Shown here: positions 1-9,900 of the stretch, in pieces
Layout: each line of letters starts with the position of its first letter
Numbering within the stretch: position 1 is the stretch's first letter
NCBI RefSeq assembly: GCF_943734655.1
Contig: NC_071355.1
Span: forward strand, 23,372,268 to 23,436,267
DNA: 64,000 nucleotides
Source: Sabethes cyaneus
Taxonomy: Eukaryota > Arthropoda > Insecta > Diptera > Culicidae
Reading direction: 5' to 3'
The notes under the pieces: model-generated
The model's input: only the letters and a program-made list of their open reading frames with translations
The model's database searches: none
Told to the model about the DNA's origin: nothing
Made by a program: the position numbers and the translations under genes

Positions 1-3000
1 TGCCAACGAATCCTTAACCTCAAACATGACAACGCCATGATCGAGTCCGCATCGTCCGATCAAGTTAATGTCATCAAACAAAGGTTTAGTGGTTCACGAT
101 TCAACAAGCAGGACCGCTTGCCTATAAAGCCTCCGGAAAGGGAGATGAAAAAACAGCCTGAAACACCATGTTGGTTTTGCGGTTCATTCCATTACGTTCG
201 AGACTGTACCTATAAAACGTATAAATGTTCGGATTGCGGTAAGATAGGACACCGTGAAGGGTACTGCGACAGTGCAAGGAGATCACCTAGAGGACGAGGA
301 AATTCAGCGGTAGCAACTAAAGTGGTCGTCGTTAACGCTTGCAGCGTGCAGAAGCGACGTCGATTCGTTTCCGTTGCATTGAATGGAACACAGGTTCAGC
401 TTCAGCTCGACACGGCTTCTGACATCACTGTCATTAGCAGGCAGGTTTGGAGTAATATCGGCGGCCCAGTACTATCATCAGCAAGTGTGAAGGCAAAAAC
501 AGCTTCTGGGAACTATTTACCATTAGTTGGCGAATTTCGATGTGAGGTTACCATCGGCGAAACCAGTAGAGTATGTGTGGTGTATGTCACGGATAAACAG
601 CTGCAACTCCTCGGATCTGATTTAGTCGACAGTTTCGGTCTGTGGTCATCACCCATGGACACATTTTGTTCTCAGATTACCGGTTCGCCCACGACCAGTG
701 CAACACTCAAGGCAATGTTTCCAAAAGTTTTTAGCGAGGAACTCGGACTGTGCAATAAAACAAAACTGAAACTGGAAGTGCGAGAACAGGCAAGACCAAT
801 TTTTTGTGCGAAACGTCCGGTAGCATACGCAATGCAGGATGCTGTTGACCAGGAACTTAACAGACTGGAAAAACTTAACATTGTTACACCAGTCGACTAC
901 TCTGAATGGGCCGCCCCCATCGTCGTAGTCCGCAAAGCTAATGGAAACATAAGAATCTGTGGGGATTACTCAACAGGATTGAATTCAGCTCTTCGATCGC
1001 ACCAGTATCCACTGCCGCTTCCGGAAGATATCTTCGCCAAACTGGCAAACTGCAAAATTTTTAGCCAGATTGATCTCTCGGATGCTTTTTTACAAGTGGA
1101 AGTTGACGAGCAGTTCCGTCATCTGTTAACAATTAACACACACCGCGGTCTATACCATTATAATCGTCTTCCACCGGGTGTTAAAGTAGCCCCCGGGGCT
1201 TTTCAGCAACTCATAGATACGATGCTGGCGGGTCTGAACGGTGCATCGGGCTATTTAGATGACGTCATCGTAGGTGGAGAGACTCAAGATGATCATGATC
1301 GCAATTTGAAGGCAGTCTTACAGCGTATCCAGGAATTCGGTTTCACAATCCGTGCCGAAAAGTGTAGTTTTGGTAAACAGCAGGTTCGTTATTTGGGCTA
1401 CATCATCGATCGCTGTGGACTGCGGCCTGACCCAGCAAAAATTCAAGCAATTGTCAGTCTCCCGGCTCCCACCGACGTTTCAGGAGTGCGTTCTTTTCTC
1501 GGGGCGATCAACTTTTACGGCAAGTTCGTGCCGAATATGCGACAGCTGCGTTATCCATTAGACAATTTGCTGAAAAATGAGACAAAATTCAGGTGGAGCA
1601 CAGAATGTCAGCAAGCTTTCGAGCGGTTTAAGCAGATTTTGTCATCTGACCTTCTGCTGACACACTACGACCCAAAGCAAGAAATAATTGTTTCGGCTGA
1701 CGCTTCATCGATCGGTCTCGGTGCAACCCTGAGCCACAAATTTCCCGATGGTTCCATCAAGGTTGTTCAACACGCATCGAGAGCGCTGACGAAAGCAGAG
1801 CAGAATTACAGTCAGCCAGACCGCGAAGGGTTGGCTATTATTTTCGCAGTGACGAAATTCCACAAGATGATTTTTGGTCGGCATTTCCGTCTACAAACCG
1901 ATCACGCACCACTACTCCGGATCTTTGGTTCCAAAAAGGGCATACCGGTTTACACGGCAAACCGGTTGCAGCGTTTTGCTCTCAATCTGCTGCTTTACGA
2001 CTTCGACATAGAATACATCCCAACCGATAAATTTGGCAACACCGACGTGCTGTCCCGTTTGATCAACCAGCATGATAAACCAGAAGAGGATTACATAATC
2101 GCCTGTATCAATCTCGAACAAGATGTCAGGTCAGTAGTCACCGATACGATTAATATTTTACCTCTCAGTTTTAGAGTTGTGGCTCAGAGCACTCAAGCTG
2201 ATCCATTGCTTCGCCAAGTTTATCGTTATGTCAAAGATGGTTGGCCTGTATCCAAGATCGTTCAGGCAGGTATCAAACGTTTTCAAGCAAGGAAAGAGTC
2301 GCTTACCGTGGTAGATGGATGTATCCTGTTTGCTGACCGACTCGTAATTCCGGAACAGCATCAGAAACAATGTTTGAATCAGCTCCACCGAGGCCATCCT
2401 GGTGTACAGCGTATGAAGGCAATCGCCAGAAGTTACGTGTATTGGCCCTCTATCGACGAAGATGTCATCGGTTACGTAAAAGCATGTCAGCATTGTGCAT
2501 CGGTTGCTCGCTCACCTCCACACGCTGCACCAGTTCCATGGCAGAAAACTTCCGGTCCCTGGCAGCGGGTTCACGTTGATTTCGCCGGACCAATTGAAGG
2601 CGACTATTACCTCATTGCAGTCGACTCCCTTTCTAAGTGGCCTGAAGTAATCCAAACCAGGCGGATCTCTTCAATAGCCACCATCAGCATACTACGGGGA
2701 ATTTTCGCTAGACTTGGAATGCCGGTGACCCTCGTGACCGACAATGGTTCTCAGTTCACGAGCGCTGAATTTGCCAACTTCTGTACCATTAACGGTATTG
2801 AGCACATTACAACCGCCCCATACCACCCACAATCTAATGGCCAGGCTGAAAGGTTCGTAGACACTTTTAAAAGGTCCGTCAAAAAGATTCGAGAAGGGAG
2901 AAAAACTATGGAAGAAGCACTAGATACGTTTTTGCTTACATACAGGAGTACTCCAAATCGTTGTGTAGCAGAAAACAAATCACCAGCTGAAATCTTGTTC

Positions 3001-3654
3001 GGCCGTAAAATTCGCACTGATCTTGAGTTACTTCGTCCACCATCCGTGCGTGCAACGAATGATAACAACAATAGAATCGATAATCAAAGATCTTTCAATC
3101 GAAACGAAGCTGTTTATGCAAAAGTATACAACAAAAATAGTTGGAGATGGTCCCCGGGTGTAGTTGTGGAGAAAATCGGTGATGTGATGTACAACGTGTG
3201 GATAGAAGGCCGCCGTCTGATCCGTTCGCATATCAATCAGCTTCGATGTCGTGTGTTGGATGGCACAGCGTCCACTATTTTTGAAGGTTCGCAAACAAAG
3301 GAGTTGCAACAGCCTTTCCCACTGGATATTGTATTGGCCCCTTCAGTTTCACCTAAACCAACCGAGGCTACACATGTAAATCTACCAGCAGCTGACTCCA
3401 CTCAGTGTTCGCGCTCTTCGGCGACCTTACAACCAACAACTCCTTTGGGTAAATCATCAACTCCGCAACGCCGTCCGTCTTCGGATACAATATCGAATTT
3501 GTCACCTGCTCTGATGTCATCTGCGTCCTCATCGTTAGCAAAATCATCCGAGTTTGAGTCGGCAGTCGAGATGGAACCAGTGGCTACTCTTCCTCGTCGA
3601 TCTTCCAGAATTCGTAAAACACCTCAGTGGTTCGATCCGTACCACCTGTATTAA
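1..3654 (+). CDS. Ty3/gypsy gag C-terminus/pol polyprotein, 5' partial
   Basis: Encodes the retroelement polyprotein that matures to nucleocapsid, protease, RT/RNase H and integrase. The frame is open from base 1; the first ATG in it is at 37, so the true start is upstream. Counting from that ATG: two zinc knuckles (C45-C48-H52-C57 and the canonical C64-C67-H72-C77), an aspartic protease with DTAS at 125-128, RT with the YLDD catalytic box near 406, an RNase H region with the D of SADAS and TDHA, an integrase HHCC zinc region (HRGHPG ... CQHC) and a DDE core (VDFAG, TDNGSQF, NGQAERF). The C-terminal tail is Ser/Thr/Pro-rich and ends in SSRIRK...WFDPYHLY. RT motif B has PPGVK where PFGVK is usual. 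There are no stops or frameshifts. The nearest relatives are probably K02A2.6-like gypsy elements (inference). Confidence 0.93.
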   Translation, partial: CQRILNLKHDNAMIESASSDQVNVIKQRFSGSRFNKQDRLPIKPPEREMKKQPETPCWFCGSFHYVRDCTYKTYKCSDCGKIGHREGYCDSARRSPRGRGNSAVATKVVVVNACSVQKRRRFVSVALNGTQVQLQLDTASDITVISRQVWSNIGGPVLSSASVKAKTASGNYLPLVGEFRCEVTIGETSRVCVVYVTDKQLQLLGSDLVDSFGLWSSPMDTFCSQITGSPTTSATLKAMFPKVFSEELGLCNKTKLKLEVREQARPIFCAKRPVAYAMQDAVDQELNRLEKLNIVTPVDYSEWAAPIVVVRKANGNIRICGDYSTGLNSALRSHQYPLPLPEDIFAKLANCKIFSQIDLSDAFLQVEVDEQFRHLLTINTHRGLYHYNRLPPGVKVAPGAFQQLIDTMLAGLNGASGYLDDVIVGGETQDDHDRNLKAVLQRIQEFGFTIRAEKCSFGKQQVRYLGYIIDRCGLRPDPAKIQAIVSLPAPTDVSGVRSFLGAINFYGKFVPNMRQLRYPLDNLLKNETKFRWSTECQQAFERFKQILSSDLLLTHYDPKQEIIVSADASSIGLGATLSHKFPDGSIKVVQHASRALTKAEQNYSQPDREGLAIIFAVTKFHKMIFGRHFRLQTDHAPLLRIFGSKKGIPVYTANRLQRFALNLLLYDFDIEYIPTDKFGNTDVLSRLINQHDKPEEDYIIACINLEQDVRSVVTDTINILPLSFRVVAQSTQADPLLRQVYRYVKDGWPVSKIVQAGIKRFQARKESLTVVDGCILFADRLVIPEQHQKQCLNQLHRGHPGVQRMKAIARSYVYWPSIDEDVIGYVKACQHCASVARSPPHAAPVPWQKTSGPWQRVHVDFAGPIEGDYYLIAVDSLSKWPEVIQTRRISSIATISILRGIFARLGMPVTLVTDNGSQFTSAEFANFCTINGIEHITTAPYHPQSNGQAERFVDTFKRSVKKIREGRKTMEEALDTFLLTYRSTPNRCVAENKSPAEILFGRKIRTDLELLRPPSVRATNDNNNRIDNQRSFNRNEAVYAKVYNKNSWRWSPGVVVEKIGDVMYNVWIEGRRLIRSHINQLRCRVLDGTASTIFEGSQTKELQQPFPLDIVLAPSVSPKPTEATHVNLPAADSTQCSRSSATLQPTTPLGKSSTPQRRPSSDTISNLSPALMSSASSSLAKSSEFESAVEMEPVATLPRRSSRIRKTPQWFDPYHLY

Positions 3655-3664
3655 AAGAGGGAGA

Positions 3665-3896
3665 TGTTGGAGACGATTCTGCAGCAGCGATGGTAACACT
3701 GGATTCGCTGCTTCACTTTAATAGGCTCTACTGCGGCAGCTGAAGCTGTCACTAGCTGATGCCGTAAAAAGAACACCGATACACAGTTCCGGTATAAGCG
3801 CTAGTCCGGTCACACATGTTTTACATATATACGAATAAATAGTTTTAATCTGTACTTATTCGCTATTTCATATGACAACCCCGACAACTCTCGACA
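3665..3896 (+). repeat. Putative 3' LTR of the Ty3/gypsy element
   Basis: It begins TGTTGGAG directly after the purine-rich tract AAAAGAGGGAGA that follows the pol stop. It ends at CCCCGACA (3886) or CTCTCGACA (3896), giving a TG...CA LTR of 222-232 bp. An AATAAA polyadenylation signal lies near 3834. The second LTR is outside the window, so the 3' boundary is tentative. Confidence 0.6.
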
Positions 3897-5357
3897 TAAT
3901 TCGAGAACCCAAAACCAAGGACGTGAGACCTCCGACCCCCTATCGTACCGGAACTAAGGCCCATCGAAAAATACTGAGCTATTATGAAACATATGACTAA
4001 TTACTAATAGGTTATATTTTATTGCCTGAAAGTTTGAAAAGGATCAGTCAACTAGGTAATATTGTACAGCGTTTTTTCCGTGATGCAATTTTATGTGGGA
4101 CAACCTTATGCCGGTTTTATTTCAATCTTCAGTTTAAAGGAATTTCCTCAATTTTTTCTCGTCTATTCATGAATTCTGCTACTAAGACGCTCCAAACTAA
4201 TTTATAATAATTTTTTGAAAAAATGAGTAACATGTGGTTACACATGTTACATTTAAACTTACCATAAATTATGGTTAATAATGGTTGTTGTCCTGGCTAA
4301 CATCCCGGTTCTCACTTTGGTCAGAGTTGCCAATGTAGTAAATATCAGTATCAATTAGTGTTGTGGCAGACCTGCGCATATTACCGTGAAGCCGATATTT
4401 TGAATAAACCTAAACAGTTTTGATTGTTTATTCCGGGACTAGTTCAAATTTTCGAAGTTCTCAACAGGGCGATTGGCTTTGCTTTTTTACAAAGGGAATT
4501 TTATTATCTGCTGCTGGCACAAGTTTGTTTTTATGGCAACCCTCCAGCCACACCGGCTGGAGAACTGAGAACTGTCATAACTTGATAACAAAAATCCAGC
4601 GGGGTGGTGTGGCTGTCAAACTACATACATTGTACATGTCCCACTCATTGATTTTGGTACCAGTGATTTTGGTACCCGCTTTTTGGTTGGTTCACCCTAA
4701 ACGACGTAAATAGGGTAAACAGGTCATAGATTGTCAGTGAACCTTTTTCGGCAATTAAAAGATTTTATATTGAAAATATTAATGCTTTACTTTTATTTCT
4801 ATACCGTTGTATTGCAATGCGATGTGATGATAATTGAACAGCTTTTAGTGAAGATTTGCAATAATAAAATAATGATATTAATAACAGATAGGAATGTTTT
4901 GCTCTTTACGCTCCGATTCTAATTATTGTTTTAATTTGGCTGTACCACCTCAGCTCAGCTAAATGTAAAGGTGTTATGTATGGGTCTTTTATAAGATTTA
5001 TTATTGTTATTATCTACAAAATAGTTTAATTGCTCACTTTATACTAAACTTGGCTCCGTAGTTTGAAGAGTTTGAAAGTGCGACTGGCATAGAAGGGCCA
5101 GACAACTTGTTCTTATGATAGAGAGGCCTTTAGAGTATATGTAGGAGATCTTCGGATTGTAAGCATATGCAATAACAAATCGTTTCATGGTTCACTTTTT
5201 TAATAAACGATTTGCTTGACAATACCAATAAATATTCAATTATATTGAGAATTAGTGACCTTCAAATAAAATGAGCTTAGTAAGCTTGTTACGAGTACTC
5301 GGTTTGAACGGAATAATAGTTTTCGCATACCGTTCTAATCTCCTTTTTAGGTAATAT
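3897..5357. other. Intergenic, nothing recognised
   Basis: AT-rich sequence with no open frame that resembles a protein family. The only local structure is a perfect 10-bp stem hairpin with a 4-base loop at 4227-4250 (GTAACATGTG / CACATGTTAC). Short reading frames here are not supported. Confidence 0.5.
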
Positions 5358-6235
5358 TCAACAATTAACTTTACTGTTTACTGGGGCATAAACAATATTA
5401 AAGAACCACACCAACCGTTGAGTTACTGGAAAAGCTTTGTCAATTTGCACTACGGAATCTAAACTTAAATTCGATCCTCTATTTGTCTCGTGCGTGACTT
5501 CTGGATTTTTTCCAATAGACGTCGTTGGAGCTAACAGACCAGCCTCACTCGAGCAACCTGGCACAGCAAGCTCAGCATCAAATCCGCGTTCATCTTTCAC
5601 TCTGCGAGGATCTCGAATGGCACTGGTGGGAAGGAATTCTCTGAACCTGAAATCAAATTGCTAAAATGAATAAACGCAAACTAAATAAAAAAAAATCGTA
5701 CAAACCGTTTAGCTTCGAACAGCTCATCGTTTGTCTCTACGGGACCCAAAGTCATATTCAATTCCACTCTTGTCTCGTGCGTGACCTTCAAATTTTTCTC
5801 TGCCGACGTCATTGGAGATAGCAGACCCACCTCACTCGGGTTACCCAACAAAGCAAGAGCAGAATCACAGCCGCCTTCACCTTCTACCGTGTGAGGAACT
5901 CCAATGGTACTGACAGGTAGGATTCCTCTGGAAACAGCTTCTATTCGCGTTCTTGCAACATTAGTTAAATCACTAAGTGGCAACCGTTCGATACGATGCC
6001 CTTTACGGAACGCTCTGAGCAATTTTATGCTCCGGATTTACACTACCTTTACCATTTGGTGTATTCATTACACCACTGGGCACTGCATCTTTTTTTAGCC
6101 TTCGTTTGCCATCAACAAGTTCAAAATCGGTATCAACAAAGTGACGAGAGTAGATTCTTGAATTTTTGCCAAAAATACAGTTCGTCCTGGACAACACTCG
6201 CATCCAGCAGTTTCTTCTCTTGAGATTAATTGGAA
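5358..6235 (-). pseudogene. THAP-domain protein remnant with a duplicated downstream segment
   Basis: On the minus strand a frame from about 6235 to 6006 reads VPINLKRRNCWMRV, then SRIYSRHF, DTDFEL, KRRLKKDAVPS. These match the second half of a THAP zinc finger: W, the CxxHF pair and the AVP box. The usual Cys of the C-S-x-H-F motif is Tyr, so a zinc ligand is lost. The preceding CxxC half was not found; a short candidate upstream exon near 6354-6306 has Cys spacing that does not fit. A stop at about 6003 in the THAP frame is followed by a second open frame (6022-5681) offset by one. This needs either an unrecognised splice or a frameshift. That frame then contains a segment repeated at 5639-5402. 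The locus is head-to-head with DTD1. It may be a decayed gene; a working spliced gene is possible. Confidence 0.5.
5402..5933 (-). repeat. Tandem duplication of a roughly 240-bp coding-like segment
   Basis: Two minus-strand units, 5933-5700 and 5639-5402, share a conceptual peptide pattern: ILPVSTI / FLPTSAI, then NPSEVGLLSPMTS / CSSEAGLLAPTTS, KNLKVTHET / KNPEVTHET, and AKRFV / TQRLV. A T-rich tract ending in TTTTAG or TTTCAG (minus strand) lies between them, as an intron would. Conservation of reading frame in both copies suggests an exon duplication rather than a noncoding repeat. Confidence 0.65.
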
Positions 6236-6873
6236 CTCTAGAAAAGATGTATGACGCTGGCGTTATTTATCGATCGTAGTCAATCAACTATATTTTTAAA
6301 TTACCTGTGTGTTGACATTCCTCCTTCCACCATTCGTAAAGACATATCATTTAAGCAAGAAGCTGTTAAACACCTCATGTTTATTGTAATTTTACAAAAA
6401 CTTGCTGTAAATTTTACATAAACAAAAACAATTTTGCCATCCAATGAAGTATATACGGGTGTGGCGATGTTCATTAAGTTGGATCAGTGAAACGAAAAAA
6501 TTTCATCGTAATGTTGGTGGAATCGACCGGTCATGATCAAGCGTGACGTAGATCTAAAAAAGCAATCCCCATTATTTAGTGCGGTTTGATTTGATAGTTT
6601 TTTCGGTCATTAATGACTATTCGGATTTTTCATAATTAAATAAATTAAATACAAATAAATGTTTTCCACACCTCTTTATATTACATTGGTTGCAATTTTG
6701 CATTTATGTTTAGTCCACGAAATTTTGACAGTTTCACCCTCCTGCAAAAATCACCACGGTGTAGGTGGTTTTTGTTTTGATTTTAACCGGCTCAAAGATT
6801 TAATTTGCAATTGAAGTTATTGCTGATTGTTCTATCTCAGAGTAAACGGTCGCACGTGTGAAGTGGTACAGTC
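6236..6873. promoter_or_regulatory. Shared upstream region of THAP-like locus and DTD1
   Basis: About 640 bp separates the divergent THAP-like frame and the DTD1 start codon. It is AT-rich. No TATA box or other promoter motif is convincing. The 5' UTR of DTD1 and possibly a first exon of the THAP-like locus must lie here by position. Confidence 0.35.
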
Positions 6874-6916
6874 ATGAAGGCAATAATCCAGCGAGTAACC
6901 GCTGCAAAGGTTACTG
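6874..6916 (+). CDS. DTD1: DTD1 coding exon 1 (43 bp)
   Basis: Encodes MKAIIQRVTAAKVT plus one base, followed by the donor GTAAGT at 6917. The residues match the universal N-terminus of DTD proteins, which fixes the start codon. It is short enough to be missed by ORF-length filters. Confidence 0.93.
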
Positions 6917-9900
6917 GTAAGTATGATCATAGCATATATCGTTTTATGCTAAAAATACCTTAAGTTGTGGAATATCGTAGCCGGGAGAATCAAACAAAAA
7001 CGCTTCAGTAGGGTAGCACGGGGCAAGATGCCCACCCTTCCAAAAATCGTTATATACGCTATAAAGGTATATAATTAGTAACCGTACGCATAAATAAACA
7101 CTACATCTAACAATAATTCAAACAATTACAAAAATAAAATCATTGAACACTTCGATAACTTAAAAAATAGATCGATGATTAAAAATACTGCATTTATTAT
7201 AAGTTTGCGCAGTCATAAAATAAGGTTTTAATCATGATTTAAAATAAATTTCATCTTACGAAAGAGTTATCGTGGCATTGATTTTAGTAATGAATCAGAT
7301 GTTTATATTGCCGCAATTATGCAGATAATGTATTTACCACAAATTGCTTTTAAAAAATACATCTACTTGCGGGGCAAAATGCGCACCGCTTTATAGACCA
7401 TGATTGCTACCCTAAATTGCATAACCATAACCTTAAATCAGCAACAACCGCTGCATAAAATATTTGTAACGGAATAAACATGCATATTTATTTGTTTTCG
7501 ATAAAAATACATTGTTTAACATATTTCTGTCTAATAATGACCACAGAGGAATACGTACATTCAATGAACAACTTTTTTATGGTTAACTAAACACTCCAAA
7601 TTATTTAAATAATGTTTAAAATAGTTTATGACCAGCTTGAATCCATAATTTTTATTATTTAGATTATAAGTGAAACACAATGATGGTTTAATAGCTTTTG
7701 GAAAGGATGGTCATCTTGCCCCGCAAGGGTGGTCATCTTGCCCCGCAGGTTGGAAAAATTCCCAAAAATCGATGAATTTTTGCTCGTGAATATTTGATAT
7801 GCGTTATAACTTTTAGCACCCAATATGCATACAGGTTATAGAAAAGACTGTAAAAGATAACGTAGCGAGGGTTTTGAGCCCTTTGCTGTAGATTTCTTCG
7901 TATATATTTATAGTGAGCTTAAGGTGGGCAACTTGCCCCGTGCTACCCTATATTGATTTTGCAGTCTTCCGATATGGCCTCGAGGTACGATACCGGTCTT
8001 ACAAGCCAGTCGTCGAATGTTCAGCAGGGAGAGGCTTTCAGTAGGATCGATCCGCTAGCCCCGCAATTTTCTCTTATACTCTAACCACTGGCTGCGAAGT
8101 GTGTTCAATAAAAAACAGAATATGGTCAAGTTTCTAAAATGGAATGTAGCATCTAGGCTTTGCCTTGCTCTTGTAGTCTGATGGACACACTGTGTTGTGA
8201 TAGACAGAAAGAATGCAGGAAATATATTTTCGTTCCATATAGGTATTGATATTTTAAGTCAATGTTGACCACCTTTATAACGATGAGCTCAGTTATCTAG
8301 AGTTGCGTTATCAGCCTCGAAGGAGAAAATGTTATGCTCTGAGAAATAGCAATTCTTCCAAACCCGCGAAGCATTGAACTTGAGAAAATATAGCTCAGTA
8401 TATTTTCGATTTCATGCAATAATGAGTGCTTATGTTGTTCGCATTTTAGTACCAGGAATGGACAGTAAACTGGTGATGAAAATTGACTGGTAGATGAAAT
8501 GGTAAAATTCGAATTTCCAATTCAGCCGTGGAGAACGCTACAAGAATGTGAAAATGATGAATAATGAAGCAAAATATGTAAATATTAGATCAAAGAAATC
8601 TTAAAGGTCCACTGCCGAATTTCCGTTATTTTGACATGGCTTTACCGCGAGGATAAAAGCAGTTGCTACCTTTTTTTAGAAGTCTGTACCGGCCGAGTAA
8701 ATCTATTAGCATCCATGTCTTGCAATAACATGAACAGAGTTTTGGCAGGTGAATTCAAGCATTTTTGAGAAGGTTCCCGGAGCATGTTTCCATATCACTG
8801 CTCAATAGAACAAAAATTTCTTTGATGACCCGAGAGCTATTCAAAAGTTTAATCTTCGAGCAGATCCATATTTGCCATAAAACTGTGCATAAAACTGGAA
8901 ATAAATGAGACTTGAAATTGGGCACGTTTAAATCGGACATGCAATAGAACTTGAAATTGAACTTGGCATTGGACATTCGCTTAGACTTGAATTTGGACTA
9001 ATTTGAGCTTGAAGTTTTATTGCAAAACGGTAATGAATACAAAGCTTTACTTGAAATCAGAATAGACATTTTTTGTTTGATTATAGTCACTTTAACACTT
9101 TTAAGTCATTCGTGACTTCTGCATGGTTGCCATTCGAACCCGGGTCATCGGCGTGAACGCTAACCAATACACCGGAACTGAACCCTTTTCGTCTTATTCT
9201 CGGACACGTTCATTTCTCCCGTTTTTTCTACTTTTTGTTCCGTTTTTTCCTTTTCAGTATCGTTTTCTTAGTTCTTGCTCTTAACTTACTTCCGGCTTTT
9301 CTTCTTTTTTTCTTCATTTTCCTTTTTCTGTCTCGTATTTTCTGTTTCAATGTTCCGCTTTTCTTCTTTTCCTATATAATTTTTTCTTACTTTCAGCTCT
9401 GTTTTTGCTCATGTTTTTCATCCGTTTTTTTGTATTTTTTTCTCGTTTTCCAACTTTTCTCTCCTTTTTGACTCTTTTTTTAGTTTTCGTGTTTTTCTAA
9501 CTCTTTTATCTGCTTTTTTCTGGTATTTCGTCTTTGTCTGTTCCATTTTTCCGTTTCTGTCCTGTTTTTTCTCCTCTTCTGTCACCTTTTGTTTAACTTT
9601 TCCGTTTTGTCTCTTGCCTTTCTGTTTTAATTTCTTCTCTCCATATTTTTTCTTTTTCCCTCCCGTTTTTGCGTTTTTTTCCATTCTGATTCTAATTCTA
9701 ATCCCTTTTTTTCTCCTTTTTTGATTAATTTTTTTCCTTTCTAATCCCATTTGTTCTCTTTTTTTGTTCTGTTTTTATCAGGCTTCATTTGCAGTTTTTT
9801 GCTCAGTAGATGCTTATTTGACTGCAGCGCCTCAACGAAACAGAATTCGAAAAAGTATTGTAAAAGGCAATTGTACAGTTAATTATTATCTACATTATTG

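Larger units (their letters stand above)
1..3896 (+). mobile_element. Ty3/gypsy LTR retrotransposon, 5' end outside the window
   Basis: The window opens inside the element: an open frame runs from base 1 to 3654 and is followed by a purine-rich tract (about 3652-3664) and a short putative 3' LTR. The 5' LTR, the primer-binding site and most of gag are missing because they lie to the left of the window. Domain order protease, reverse transcriptase, RNase H, integrase is the Ty3/gypsy order (Copia elements have integrase before RT). No envelope-like frame follows pol. The uninterrupted frame suggests a recent insertion compared with most other elements here. Confidence 0.93.

Noticed and set aside
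6306..6354. Candidate first exon of the THAP-like locus (MICLYEWWKEEC, donor GTAATT)
   Set aside because: It splices in phase to the THAP half, but the Cys spacing does not match the CxxC part of a THAP finger; kept only as a possibility.
9105..9190. Possible tRNA gene
   Set aside because: A and B box likeness only; no cloverleaf could be drawn, and the flanks look like a SINE.
9235..9750. Phe/Leu-rich + frame and Lys/Glu-rich - frame
   Set aside because: Composition artefacts of the polypyrimidine tract.
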